This document shows, one piece after another, positions 11,460-25,471 of a stretch of 64,000 nt of DNA. Every line of letters begins with the position of its first letter. Positions within the stretch are counted from its first letter, which is position 1. The notes under the pieces were generated by a model. That model saw only the letters and a list, made by a program, of their open reading frames with translations, was not told the DNA's origin and searched no databases. A program made the position numbers and the translations under genes. The stretch is from assembly GCF_932274485.2 (NCBI RefSeq), contig NC_065885.2, positions 28,347,062 to 28,411,061 on the forward strand, read 5' to 3'. This stretch comes from Patella vulgata. Its lineage: Eukaryota; Mollusca; Gastropoda; Patellidae.

Positions 11460-13534
11460 TTTGTTCAAGTTACGTGTGTATTTATATAACACATCTTTTC
11501 GACAATTCGGCTGTTTATATACATCTTTCATTTAGTTCAATATTTATTTGATTACATATTGTTTTATGGTTTGCTTATTATTTTGTCATCTTGTTAGATA
11601 TTTTGTGTAACTGGGTTACATAGTACATAATATGCCCAGCGTTGCATTATAATTGCATAAGTCTCAAGTCTAACTATTCGAGTACAAAGTCAAATCGCGA
11701 CACCAGAATATTTTCTACTGAGGATTTCGTTAATCATTCCACTGCAATTTGTCATATATAAACCATGTTTCAGTAAATCATTGGTAAGGTACAACCAAGG
11801 ATGCCCGAAGACGCTATAGCACCAAATATGCGACTACGTAGGGATGTTTTTGTGTGCTTAATTTTGACACGCACGGGATTACAACAGTGATGACTAACTT
11901 AAGAGAAGACAAACAAGTTTAAACGAATCAATAGGCCACAAACCTCGATTCTCTGCATTCAAAGGCATTTTTAAAATTTTGTGTAAAGCTATTCCGTATG
12001 CGTTTATGGACAATATGTTATCTGTATGTACTGGGAAAAAACATGAAGGTCAATTTCCCGTTATATTATTTATTTAGAGATTATGTTACTAAAGAATAAA
12101 GAACCTTTTTATCTAAGTGACACCTACAAATAATGTCTGACTTGTTAACAAAAGACACAACCATTGTTTGATTGGAAACTTTTCGTCAACATGACGATCA
12201 AGGGGTCAGTACTAAAATAAGAGCTAAACATTGGTAGAACACGTTCGTGCACATGTCTAAATTCACGATCGTATAATTGTCTTGTTTTCTCTAAGGGCTG
12301 TTCAAATAATAGTTGACTAATAATGGTTGGGTAATAATCTAAAGAACATAACAGATGTTATCTGTGTTTAATCAATGGTCTGATTCCCGCACGTATGATT
12401 TAGCGCGACTAACTTTCAAGGTATCGTTTGGAGGATTTTAAATGTTGGTAGTTGAAATATTTGGATTTGATTTTGGATACCATTAGTTGTATTTTTTACG
12501 ATCTTTTAGCCTGGAATGCATATTTTGTGAAATATATGGGGTCGGTTTTTTAGACTCATAGAACAGTTTTTGGTGATTGATAATTTTACTGAGAAATGGA
12601 CTAAACTTAATTTTACAGAGACCGTTTATTATGTTATTGGGAATTTATTGTGACATATTAATTACTCATTATACTCGGAGCTGAATTTCCTGGTTTTGGT
12701 AGATGTTGAATCAACGAAAGGGTTTCAGTTGAATTAATTAAAGAGTTTCAGTCAGTAAAAAGTGTTTGTGAGATTTTTGCAGGTTTTTTTGGGGTTTTTT
12801 TTTTTAGCGGTTTTCGAAAATGTTAATCGTCTTGGTGTAGCTTAGGTCTACCTTTGCTAATCTGCCTGGGGACATTTTGTTATATTCTTTTCGATTTTTT
12901 TATACTTTTTATTCTTTGTTTTCTGGAGTTTTTTTTAAAGATTTTAGTTTTTCCTTTTAAGGGTAGAACAATAATGACCCTAAAGTGTGCCACATCCTTG
13001 AAGTTGTGATCATGTGTCTTAAATTTTAATTACTTAGCACATTATAATTAATTTATAGTTTTAATAACATGGTATTTATCGGTAAGTTCAGTGTGTCTGA
13101 ACCTTAACGATATTATTAGTACAGCATTGACGCGATAATGTCGTAACTTCAAGAACAGAAAAGGGATGAAAACAAACTCACAGCAGTTTAAAGGAAACAC
13201 ACCTATATGCTTTACTGAAAAGTAGCGCGGAAATCATAGATTATAATTCATTGATGTCTCCATCAGTTTTTTGCTTTTATTTGAAAACAGTAAAAGGCTT
13301 ACGTATTAGATGCATTGTTTAAAATTAGGGTGTCGACTGTTTATTGGATGAATTATTTCAGTGTTTTATTCTCATCTACTACGCAACATTTAGAAGTCTT
13401 AGGCTGTTGATATAATCTGTATTTTCCATTTCTGTGTGAACTAAGAATTTATGCCGTTACCAAAAGTAGTGATTACGTCCCTTTAATTTGAGATTTGAAC
13501 CAGTTTATCTTGGATTCGGATAGACTTCGTAAAA
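11460..13534. other. Upstream region of the SLC26 gene, no clear promoter
   Basis: This is the nearest upstream sequence to exon 1. It should hold the promoter if exon 1 is the true first exon. I see no convincing TATA box, initiator or CpG island, only AT-rich sequence with T-runs at 12780-12960. Confidence 0.4.
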
Positions 13535-13664
13535 ATGAATGAAGAAAAGATAGAAACTGTTAGTGGAGAGCAGGGCGTAGTAAATGAGGGGTTCGAGACG
13601 GAGGTTATCTCCCCGGCGCCTAAAGACGAAATTATCTCACAAGATTTGTTGACAAATGGACACG
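13535..13664 (+). CDS. SLC26 exon 1: acidic N-terminal tail, start codon
   Basis: This exon codes for residues 1-43 and the first base of codon 44, opening [13 protein letters not shown]. It ends at a consensus GTAAGT donor. An in-frame TGA at 13496 lies upstream with no ATG between, which fixes this start. The link to exon 2 rests on matching phase (1 to 1), an open join, and a final total length that is a multiple of three. The sequence is acidic and has no recognised domain, as is usual for SLC26 N-termini. An alternative first exon inside the long intron cannot be excluded. Confidence 0.82.
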
Positions 13665-16600
13665 GTAAGTCAAAATATTTTTTTTTTCTATTAAAACTGA
13701 CTCTTCTAATTTGCTACAATTTTACAGTTTGTCAACACTTTATCCATTCTTATTATTTTCTTTAGAATAAATGAAAATGAAATATTAACTGATTCTCGGT
13801 TAACACATACTTTTCAAATATTTAGATGGTTATTTGTCAAAATTGATCTATATGCAAACATGGCGATGGCATTAAAGGAACACTCCAATAATTCACAGGG
13901 TATCCAGTGGATGTATGTATACAAATCAGATGCTAAAATGCAAAGAAAAGGCCTTTGCTCTATCTGGAAGTTTTGGATAAGAAATATTCCGCCGAATTGC
14001 TTTACAGGAGTTAGGTAATGGAGATAAAGTATTTGCCTTGCTTATGTGTAACTAAGAGATTTTCAAACACATGAAACCCGTTTTATTTACAAAATGTCAC
14101 TGGCCTCATTCAGTCATATCAACCAAATCGACCACTTCGCTTATTAGTTATGCCTCAAGCTAAACTGAAATCCTGTGGGGATAAAGCCTCTAGTGTCTGC
14201 GGACCGCGTCTGTGGAATAACTTACCATTCAAGACACAAAGTTCTCAAACATTAGCTGTGTTTAAATCCAAACTCAAAACATCAGGATTAGTTATTATCT
14301 TCCATGCGCTTTAAGCATGCAATATGGATGGGGTGAGCGCAATCATAAATGTACATTATTATTTTGATTTTATTATCAATAATTATAATCATAATTTTCT
14401 TCTTTAAATTCATGGCGTTCACATGGCCGTTAATTAAGACAAATGCACATATGCCTAACAAACTTGACAATTTTTGTCAGATGGGTGGGTTGGGGTAAGA
14501 GGGTGGAGAGGTCTTCAGATGTTGTCATCAACGCAGCTGTGGGAAATGAATAATCTTGTTTCGTTAAAACCTGCTTTAAAGAATGGTAATTAAAAAGACA
14601 GTTGATTAATTAAAACATGCACAATTTCTGCAAACACAGCAGTTGACACCTGAATTTAGTGTTATTCGTCAACAGAACGGGTTATATTTTATACACCCAA
14701 ACATGACAAAACAAAGACATTATATTCAACGTTTATTTAACTCTACAGTATATGAAGGATTTGAAAGGTTATCGTGTAGCAAGCAGAGGCCCCTCATTGT
14801 GTGTGATTAGTGTGAATTGGAATCTACTGGGTACGATCCCGGGAGCTGAATTATAATTATACATTTAAGAACTTTCTACTTCGCACGAAGTTCTTAGTTA
14901 AAGTTGAAAATCCGAACGTAAAAGTAGATTTAATTTAGTTAGCTATTCATGAACCTTCCACAAAATAATATTTCCAGCACGTGGTATAAAGAGACTTGAA
15001 AAAGGCTAGAGTTTTTGGAGTAAAACTGCCCCCTCCCCCACCCCCCGCCCCGCCCCACCTTCCAATCAAAAAGTATAAAGACACATTGAAATTTAAGCTA
15101 TATGTGATGGTAATATTTTGTACATATGAAGCGTTTTCATGTAATAACCATAAGCGATTGTGCGAAGTATAACAAAAATGCTTTGGGGTGACGCTTAGGC
15201 CTATTCCGATCTGACATAGCTGAACTCTGCTCTAATTGAGACCGCCGGACTTGAAATTGGTGGGAAGCCAACGGCATGACTCGACTGCCGTGGGACAAGG
15301 GCACCCTGAGGAGCAAAATGGGAATATATTTTCGGTTTCGTTTCTAAAACCGCTTGAAAGTGGCAAGAAAATTTTAAGTTTTCTTTTTTTTTACCTTTTT
15401 TTGGCAAATTTGCCAGTTTGCTTTGTAGGACCTTCTCCGAGTCAATCCTTCATTGAAACAAAACTGAATAAGTACCATCCCACGTCATAGCCAACAAATA
15501 TGTTTATTCAAATTCTTTAATTAAAGTTTGTGGGTAGAACACCCTGATGTGGACATTCTTGCATACTAAGTCAAGCGATTGTTACCAACAAAATTTGCAA
15601 CACTCTATACTAATTATTTTTCAAAACACACCTATAGAACTCTCCTTTCAGTTATCCTTATCATCATAGCCCCATGGGCATCAGCAACTTTACTTGAACA
15701 AGTATTAATACTGTGCTAGCCATGCAAAACATACTTTAAAGATACATTCCCGCGTACAAAGTGGGTGATTTAATGGTATATATGGACTAAAAACATATTC
15801 AAACTAATTAATTTGTCACAATTTTGCTTCAAATCCTTCTCAAACATTGTAATTGCAAAGGAATGCTCTGCTATAAAAATTCGATCAAACCAGGTCATGT
15901 TTACGTCACGTGACTTACCTCTCTTGGAAGTCAGAGGAGAATTCATTGCATACATAAGACGATGTTGTCTTTAATCGCCTAATATTTATTACAAATATCG
16001 AATCCTAATTAAATTCTAGGATTATCCACTACCCGATTCTTTTTTCGTCATTTTTATCTCAGAAAGTGTTGTACGTTTAACTCTTCATAAAGTTTATCAA
16101 CTTGTACATCAAGCGCTCAATGTTCACGTGTGACCCTTGACATCACGCGTGAAGAAATTCCTAATCGTCGGGCTGTCGATTAGGGGAACCCTTACATTTT
16201 TGTCCTGTATACGCTCCATGAGTTTTTTTCGGTGAATCCAGTTTTTTTCTCGTAAAATTGGATACCTCTACTTTCCATATATACCAAAATTGCCATACTT
16301 TTATTGGAAATAACCACCCGATAAATACTTTTCTGGGAACCCATCTTTAAACAGGCATTGTGTAAGAGGTAAATCTGCCTATTGCGGGTCTTTCTTTCTT
16401 TAGACATTTATTACCATGAAAAGACCATAATCAACTCTCGATGCCATCGGATGGCCCTGATTTGAATTAATAATTTAATTTAAAACTGGAGAAGCGAGGC
16501 TACGACTCGAATGACCAGTACGCTGGTTACGATCAAGGCACACATCTTGTTAAAACTACGACTGTTAATAACTTCGCTAAAAATAAAGTAATCTGAATGA

Positions 16601-19600
16601 AATTTTCGGTATTATTCATTTTGCATTATTTAGCCTATTTTTGAAATATTATAGAGAGACCGGCCAGCTCTTTATTTAAATCTTACACAATTCCCATTTA
16701 AGTGGTTTTGACTAAGAATCAGACTTTTTGGGTTGCCCTACCAAACCATGAACAAGTGTGTTTAAGTTACACAAACCGCCGATTCCCTACCCCGAAGTAG
16801 CAATACCGCCAAAGTGACAGATTTCATTCAAAGTAGACAACGTATATGACAGAGGGAGGGAGTTCTTTTTCGGTTGGGTTTAGTATAGGACATTAAATGT
16901 ATATAAAAGATCGGTTTTATTTACAGAATTTTAGTGATTTATCTTGAAACGTGTCTAAATGGTGGCATAAGATAAGTAAACGCAAAAAAAGCTCATTCCC
17001 TGTAAACTGTCACTCGTACCAAAATGTTAGTTGTCGTGCATTACGTTACCAAGACATTACACATAACGCACCAATGAGTTAAAAAAGAGCTACCATACAT
17101 TTCATATTTCGATTTCTTCTAAAATGAAGATTGGCCATTAAAATGTGAACAAGAAAATATACCCTTTTTTATCATTCAACTGTATATTAAGATTTACATT
17201 TTCTTTTAGAAATAGGACAGGTGAAGTGTAGACGGGTTCGTGTAGCACCATGGACCTTCTGTCTGACGTGGAGAGCAGACGTGGGAAAACCGGTCGCCAC
17301 ATCCTACGTACGACCCATGCATCTTTTCTTACTACATGTACATATCTCTGTAGCCTTGTGATCGTCTAGAATTTGTCTCTAGCTGTCTTTACTTCTGCTT
17401 CACGTTGTGTATTTACTTCTACAGTTTTCTTAAGACGTTTGTCTTACCAGGAATAACAATGCCACAGTTCGCATAGCCGAATACATGCATACAAACACAG
17501 ATTACAATACAAGCTAAAACCGTTTCTCAACCCTAGCCAGCCTCGCGGCTGTCTAGGACTCAGATGGAACCTCTCTGGAATCTAATGGTAGTCTGACTTA
17601 AAAGTTTACTATGATTTTCTTTATAGAACTCATGCATATCACGCACAGCAGAGCGTGTTCATGGCCCTGAACTTGTGTAATTAACAAAACTGATTGGTTA
17701 AATTAAGCTAATTGATGCAATTAGAATATTTCCACTCACGTGTAATCTCATGGTATTTTATTGACACATACAGCCAGCTATGTTTTGGTTCTGTAACTCT
17801 TTTTATGTGTCAACTGCCACTTATACCCTAAGTTGATTTAGTACAATTCTACATATATGTGAATTTAATAACTTGCCACCAAAGATATTAATTAATTAAA
17901 TATACAGCTATCTTATTTCTATATTCTTTGTCTATACATTTAAAAACAATGTCGCAACGACTGTATTGCTACATTCGTTTCATGCCATGGCTTAGTTCTA
18001 ACGAATCAAATGAATCTAAATCGTCGCATTCTAATTGTGAAGAATGCGACGAGTCGACAAAATCAACCCGCCTTCATTTCGTCGACTCGTCGGGTCAATT
18101 CTGTCGACTTGTCGCCTTCGACAACACGACTTGTCGACTTATCGGGTTGTGAATAAGTCGAAGGCGACAAGTCGACAAAATCAACCCGCCAACACGACAG
18201 AATAACCCGACGATCGTCGCCTTCATTTCGTCGACTTGTCGGGTCAATTCTGTCGACTTGTCGCCTTCGACTTATTCACAACCCGACAAGTCGACGAATT
18301 GAGTCGACAAGTCGACGAATTGACCCGACGATCGTCGCCTTCATTTCGTCGGAAGTCAAATCCGAGCTTGCATGCGCACAGATTAACTTCCGAGGCGACA
18401 AGTCGCCGCACGACAAGTCGAAATAATTGTATTTTGTCGACTTGTCAGGTTGTCAATAAGTGGACGCGACAAGTCGTCAAGTCGACAAAATTGATCCGAC
18501 AAGTCGACGAAATGAAGGCGACGATCGTCGGGTTATTTTGTCGTGTTGGCGGGTTGATTTTGTCGACTTGTCCCCTTCTTCATAAGGCGACGATTTAGAT
18601 GACATTTGAATGGCCGCTAACAGCCACCATAGATATGCCCCTTGGAAAAATAAATAAATAAGTTATACTCTTATAAATATCACGTCATATTGGTCACTTT
18701 CATGACCTAGAAGTATATGTATACTAGTAAGTATTAGCAAATGGTGGGGGAGAATGGGCTAGTTAAATAAAATTTAAATTGTGTTTTCTATTTAAAACGT
18801 CGTTAAAACTAAAGTCACGAAATTGGAAATTATGTAAAACAAGAGTTGCTAGCGTCGTTAAATTAATTAATGACAGGCGGCTTTATACAATACAATAAGA
18901 AAATACTATTTATATGACATGCTTTAAAAATAAACCAAGTTTCAGTTGTTCACCGTTATGCAAACCTTTATTTATATACATGCATTTACAAAAAAATAGT
19001 CTACAATATTGACAATGGCGTATTATACGTGTATATTACAATGCATTATCGGTACAATATAAGGAAAATGATGTAATGATATTCAAGTAAGAATCATATA
19101 AATCATGAATGAAAAGATTAAAGGCGACAAATTATATAGAACGGCGATGTTGTATTTCATTTACAAATATAGCTAGAGGCAGAGAAACTTCGCCATTGTG
19201 AAATAATTAAAAGACGAAGGCGTTAGTGGGCAAATTTGTGGCCTGTAGTAAAGTACGTGAATGGTGATCATAGTATTTGTGGAAAAATAGAAAATGATAT
19301 TGCACATTATAATCATTGTTATTAAATATAATTCAAACAATACACATATCCACACACACACACACAATATGATTTACATGTACATCTGTAGTAACTTCTA
19401 TAAATAACAGAATAAACAAGCCACACGTTTATATAATATCTATAAAAATTTTGTTAACTTTTAACAAAAGCTTTCAAGTGGGATTACATTAAAGATACAT
19501 TATTTAAGATTTAGATACAGAGCTGGTCGTTATTGCTATAATAGTTCAAAAAAAGATACTGCAAAATGAATATATTGAAATTTCATTCAAATTACTTTAT

Positions 19601-22600
19601 CCTGAGCGAAGTTATCAACGTAGCGAAACCCAAACTGTGTCGTATTCAATATTCCTATGGGTGAATGCGAAATTACCAGTTATTATTTAACCACCTTTTA
19701 TATTTGCACTAGGGACGATAAAAGTACGCCTTGTCACTTGTTTGCTTTGAGTGAGTATTAAAGCAAAAATTGTTAGTCTTAAAATGACAAACAATTCAGG
19801 TTAAGTATCTGTAAATCACCTTCAGTTCGTTGCATTCCTTTGATAAAAATCGCAATATGTATGCATTGTACGATGACACGAAATATGGGTTGCCAGATAA
19901 CGCAATACAGTTTTGCCCGAACTGTCTCTACAATAACGCATATCTCGAGAAAGAAACAAATGAACAAGGGGACGCCTATATTTTGCAAGAGATGGGCAGC
20001 GATTTTTCGTACCATAAGGGGCCATAATCCAGAAAGTCGGGGTCCGATTAGCAGAAATATTGAAAGGGGGGGGGGGGGGGGCGGGGTAACGTCCTCTGGT
20101 TGGACAAGAGAGCGAGTGAAATGGAGTGCAAGTCCACTCGACACAAACTAAGTCATTTCAGCCCTAACATATGGTTCAATTTAATATTCAATAATTCGCT
20201 TGCGCCTAGGGGTCTTTACCAGTGGGAGGAAACCGGAGGACGTGGAGAAAACCCACGACCCTACTCCTTGTCACGTACTACCGGGAAATCGAAACCACGC
20301 CAGTTGACTCAATGACAGATACAGCTCACACGTGCTAACCATTCGGCCATCCAACTACCCAAAGGGTCACATATATTTTAAGTTTCATCAAAATCGGATA
20401 AAACAAACTGTGAACTCTAGAGGGTCCACAACCTTGGTATTACATACTTTTACACTATTTGCGTACGGGGAGCGGCCGTTTCTGTCCGAACCCAGCTGTC
20501 ATTATGGTGTAATTGGATAAAAAAATTGTGACCTCTAGAGGTTCCGCAAGCTAAAAACGCGATTTTGTCATACAATCAGGGGCCATAATCCATGAAAGTA
20601 AAGTCCGATATGCACGAATATCGAAAGGAATCGAGATGTTTGGGATATAAATAGATATTTTAAGTTTCATTTAAATCAGATAAAAATTGAGACCTCTAGA
20701 GGGTCCACAACCTTGGTATTACACACTATTTGCGTACGAGGAGCGGCCATTTTGTCGGGCAGTTTTTGTCCGATTTTCACGAAATTCGAACTCAACCATC
20801 ATTAGAGTGTAACGGTGATACGTTTGAATCGGATAAAAATCGTGACTTCCCGAGGGACCACAAGGTAAAGACGCGATTTTTCGTACATTCAGGGGCCATA
20901 ATCCAGGAATTTGCGGTCCGATGTGCACGAATATAGAAAGGGGCCGAGATCTTTGGGTTATGAACTTTTTTTTTTCAGTTTCATCAAAGTCGTATAAAAA
21001 TTCTAACCTCCAGAGTGTTCACGAGCTAAAAAAAAGATTTTTCTTACAATCAGGGGTCATAATCAACGAAATTACTGTTCAATAATGCCAATATCGAAAG
21101 GAACCAAGATCATTGGGATATAAACCTATATTTAAGTTTCGTTTAAATCAGATAAAAATTGTGTCCCGGAGAATGTCCACAAACAAAATGTGAACGGACG
21201 GACAGGGCGACGACAATAATATACGTCCACATAATAATTACACTTTCTTTGCATTATATAGTTCAAAGATTTGTAATCGATATCATTTAGTAACTAACAA
21301 AATCAGTTTTCATTCCAGTTTTTATTACTGCAAATAAATCTGACCTAAATAACATTATTGAATGCAACGAACACAATTCGTAATGTAATTAAAACATCCC
21401 AAATTCCCACTTGAAATAAGTGATGGGGTATAACTTGAAGTCTGTGAGCACATAAATGTCACATACGTCTTGTATACGAAACTTGAATTGCAAAACAATT
21501 TGAAACTTGCAAAACCTGTCCTTTTAAAAACTTATAATGCTATATCGTTGGTTGTTCCCCAAAATAGGTTTTGGCAGGAAAGCCCAGCCACCTCCCCCAC
21601 ACGATCTCTACACCACACGTCGTCCTCCCATTTACCATTCGTACAATTACAGATGCAGTAGCTCATTGCACAGACAGAAGTGAGAATAATCAGATTTCAT
21701 GTAATAGATACAAATGAATTGCTGTGTAATAAATCTTAATGACAAGTAAAATGTCATCGTAAGATTTAGTTGACAAGACAGACTATTGTTTTATATAACA
21801 ATTAATCAACCACACAAGTTTTTATTAACTCCTTGTCCCTCCATTTACACCAAGCTCATTTAACGATATGGATTCTAAGAAAAAGAGGCAAAGTTATGGA
21901 GCGGGTAAGAAAATCTCATTAAATTTTGACCCTTCCAAAATAATGACACGATTTTAAGCAAAACTAATTATTTAACCTCTCGCCCAAATGCAATTTATTA
22001 TAACCCGTTGAAATACAACAAGTTTGATGTCATTTAGTCATTTATCTAACAGCTAAAATTTTTAAGAATTTTAAATTGCACATTAAAATTAAATGCATTG
22101 TTTGGGACGAGAGAGAGAGAGAGAGAGAGATAAATGGGCTTTATCGCCCACTCGACACAAACTAGGTCGTTTCGGGACTAACATATGGTTCAATATTATT
22201 TCAATAATTCGCTTGCGAGTCTTTAGCAGTGTGAGAAAACCAGAGGACCCGGAGAAAACCCACGAAGTTGGACAGGCGACCCTACTCCTTGTCACGTTTG
22301 GGTTTGGGTGCTGAAGTGTGGAACCATAACCAATTAGCTACGTTGAGATAACCACCAATATTTATCGGCCGGATATGATATTGACGGAACACTGCTAGAA
22401 TGTGAAAATTGAAGTTGTCTAACGCATAAACGGTCCTTAATACGTAAAAGTCCGAGAGCTGTATATTTTTGGCACGTAATCCGTCGTAAACTAATAAGAA
22501 CCCTTGAAAGATGGAAATTATTGATAAAAGAGTAGTCAGAGGCACTTCTGTCCAAGCAAAATTTCCCTCATAGCACACTCTATGGCGTATGCACGTCTTC

Positions 22601-23514
22601 ATTAGAACAGTCGGAACAGAACATTGGGATGTTAACCCATTTCATTTCAGTTTTTGCAAGCATTTGTTTATTCGTGTGTATTATAGTCCTACATTATATA
22701 TTTTACGATTTCGTCTTGATTCTCCCCCTCTTATACAAGACGTTATGTTTATCCATTTCGCTAAAATTTCGTCGGCCTACCATGATTCCTAATGACTTTT
22801 GCACTAATTGAAACCGAAATTATCAAACGTTTTCTTGGCAGGGAATGCCGTTTTGAAATTATAAGATAGGTTTTACTCCTTGTACGCGAAGGGGGAGGGG
22901 AATCTTGCTCCGGCACATAAACATTATTTCGGCAGCCCTGCGCTCAAAAGTAATTTTCAAACCAGATGTTACTCTATTCACAGACCAAGGGAGATACATT
23001 TTATTTTTTTATAATTTCTAAACTTTCTTCTCTTCGGCTAGGACTATGACTATTTTTTTTAGGAACTACAATGTTATACTGTGACTGACATTTCATACAG
23101 CAGCTGGCAGCTGAGTATATTTTGAGCAACGACACACAGTCAAGACCGCGGGCGCATCATTTTTGTTTTACCACCCCTCCTTGTACTCATTGCGGCGCAT
23201 AGGGTAGAGTGGGCTATATTTTGTGATCTCTAAAAATCTCTATCTGAAAATGGTTTCAGCATTTTTAATTTTACAAATTCCAGGCTACAATAACTTATTT
23301 CTGTCGGTCAGTGTTCTGTAATAAATCGGTTGTACGTGACAAGGAGTAGAGTCGCCTGTCCAACCTCGTGGGTTTTCTCCGGGTCCTCCGGTTTCCTCCC
23401 ACTGCTAAAGACCCCCACGGCTACGCGCAAGCGAAGTATTGAAATAAAAAAAATAAAAAACCATCATATGTTAGTCCCGAAATGACCTAGTTTGTGTCGA
23501 ATGGACGTTAAACC

Positions 23515-23562
<48 letters not shown>

Positions 23563-25440
23563 AAAATAATGTTGAAACGGTGTTCCATAAATCAGCTTTT
23601 GGGTTGAAATCAATGGAAATCCCCTGTTACTATAAAAATCTAGAGTACGTCTTGCCTTCTTTTGTCACGTGACATACAATGTAGATCCGCCAAAAGAAGG
23701 CTGACAGGAGAAATAAATTGATATACATGTATCTTAATCTTCATTCGTGTGATTAGCAATAATAGACTTTAGCCTTTGTCATCGATTAACTGTATGTAGC
23801 TTCATCAAATGTTGACCAATGGGAGGAAATATTTAAATGTAAGTTGAACATTTCTCTATTGGTATAAATCTATTTTATTCGTATCGTCATTGGCACCATT
23901 TTAGAACGTTGATCTTGATGACAATTTACAGAGTGGCACGTCGTTGACACATCTACATAATGGCAAGAAATATTGCAACAGAGGTCATTGTTCCGTTGTA
24001 GACTGTTTGTAAATATTTAAAATGAATACACTAACTAGCTAGGACAACTACCGCGAAACTCGACAGCCATCTGATCAGATTTGAGTCTTTATAAAAAATT
24101 AATTGATATTGACTCTAGGTAGGTCAGTGGTTTTCAAACTTTTTTTTGGCAACGGCACACCTGTGAACACATGAACAAATAGCGGCAGACCTGGCTAAAT
24201 ATATCTGAAAAATATCAGAATTTTGCAAACTAAAAACATTGCAAGTCATAGACGACATACAACTGTAGACTCAGCTAGACTATAGAATGACTCAAACTAA
24301 ATAAAAAAAACCACAGGTGAACTATATGAATGTACCAGTAGACACCATCGAATACGCAATTGGAATCAAGTGGCTTTTCACATTTTCTTAGTGTGCTGTT
24401 CAAAATTTCACGGCACACTTAGTAAGGTCCTCACACTGCTAAAGATGCGCAAGCGAATTATTGAAATAATATTGAACCATATGTTAGTCCTGAAACGACC
24501 TAGTTTGTGTCAATTGGACGATAAACCCCATGTCTCTCTCTCTCTCGCCCCAAACACCAGTAAACTTGTAAAATAGAGATAAAAAAGTAGCCCTTACAGA
24601 TAACACTTCACAAAACAAGTGATTATTATTTAATTAAATCAACATTAATTCATCAGGATGCATGTTAAGATTAAAATGTTACTGACAAATTCTGAAATTG
24701 ATAAAAGTTAATATCTTGTAGGCCTACTCTTGAAAAACAATACTTTGTGGACCTGGCCCCACCCCTCATTGATTCTGGGATAGCCTAATGCATCTTAAAG
24801 TATGCATCATATAAGTAGCTTCAGATATTAAAGTACCGGTAGCTACAAGTCTTTAACTCAATATCATCCAATGTCTTCGACATTGAAAACACAAATTATT
24901 GTCAATTTGAATCAACATTGATGTTCTGATTTTACCAGGAAAAGATGGGCTTTTAATATCCAATATTTAAGACAAAATAAACATTTAACAATTGATTCAC
25001 AAATCGTGTACCATAATGCGTTTCAGCTCCATTTTTAACACAAGGGACTCCAAGAAAGAAGCTAGACATTTTCCACAAGTCATGTCAAACGATGACACCA
25101 TATTCTTGTCTGGAGAGCACAATAAATACTATTGGTGGAGACTGGAATAACCATACGCTAGAGGTAGCCAATTGATTTCACCGAATTGAAATTAAAGTAA
25201 TAACGCAAACGATTGAATGTAAATCATTTATATACATTCATATATTACCTTATTACAGTGATTTTCAACCAGTGTGCCAGGAGATCTTCCTAAGTTTGCC
25301 GCGAAATTTTGAACGGCACACTAAGAAAACGTGAAATACTGTGTGATCATAATTGAGTAGTGTCTACTGTTAATTAAGTTCATAGCTGTGTTTTTCTTTA
25401 TTTAGTTTGAGTCATTCTATAAATGTGTCTGTGACTAGTC

Positions 25441-25471
<31 letters not shown>

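Noticed and set aside
18236-18598. 120-codon ORF in the CpG-rich region
   Set aside because: It is made wholly of the repeated GTCGACTTGTCG modules of the foldback element; its translation is repetitive and low in credibility.
22282-22602. 106-codon minus-strand ORF
   Set aside because: It lies over SINE-B and SINE-A junction sequence and has no protein features.
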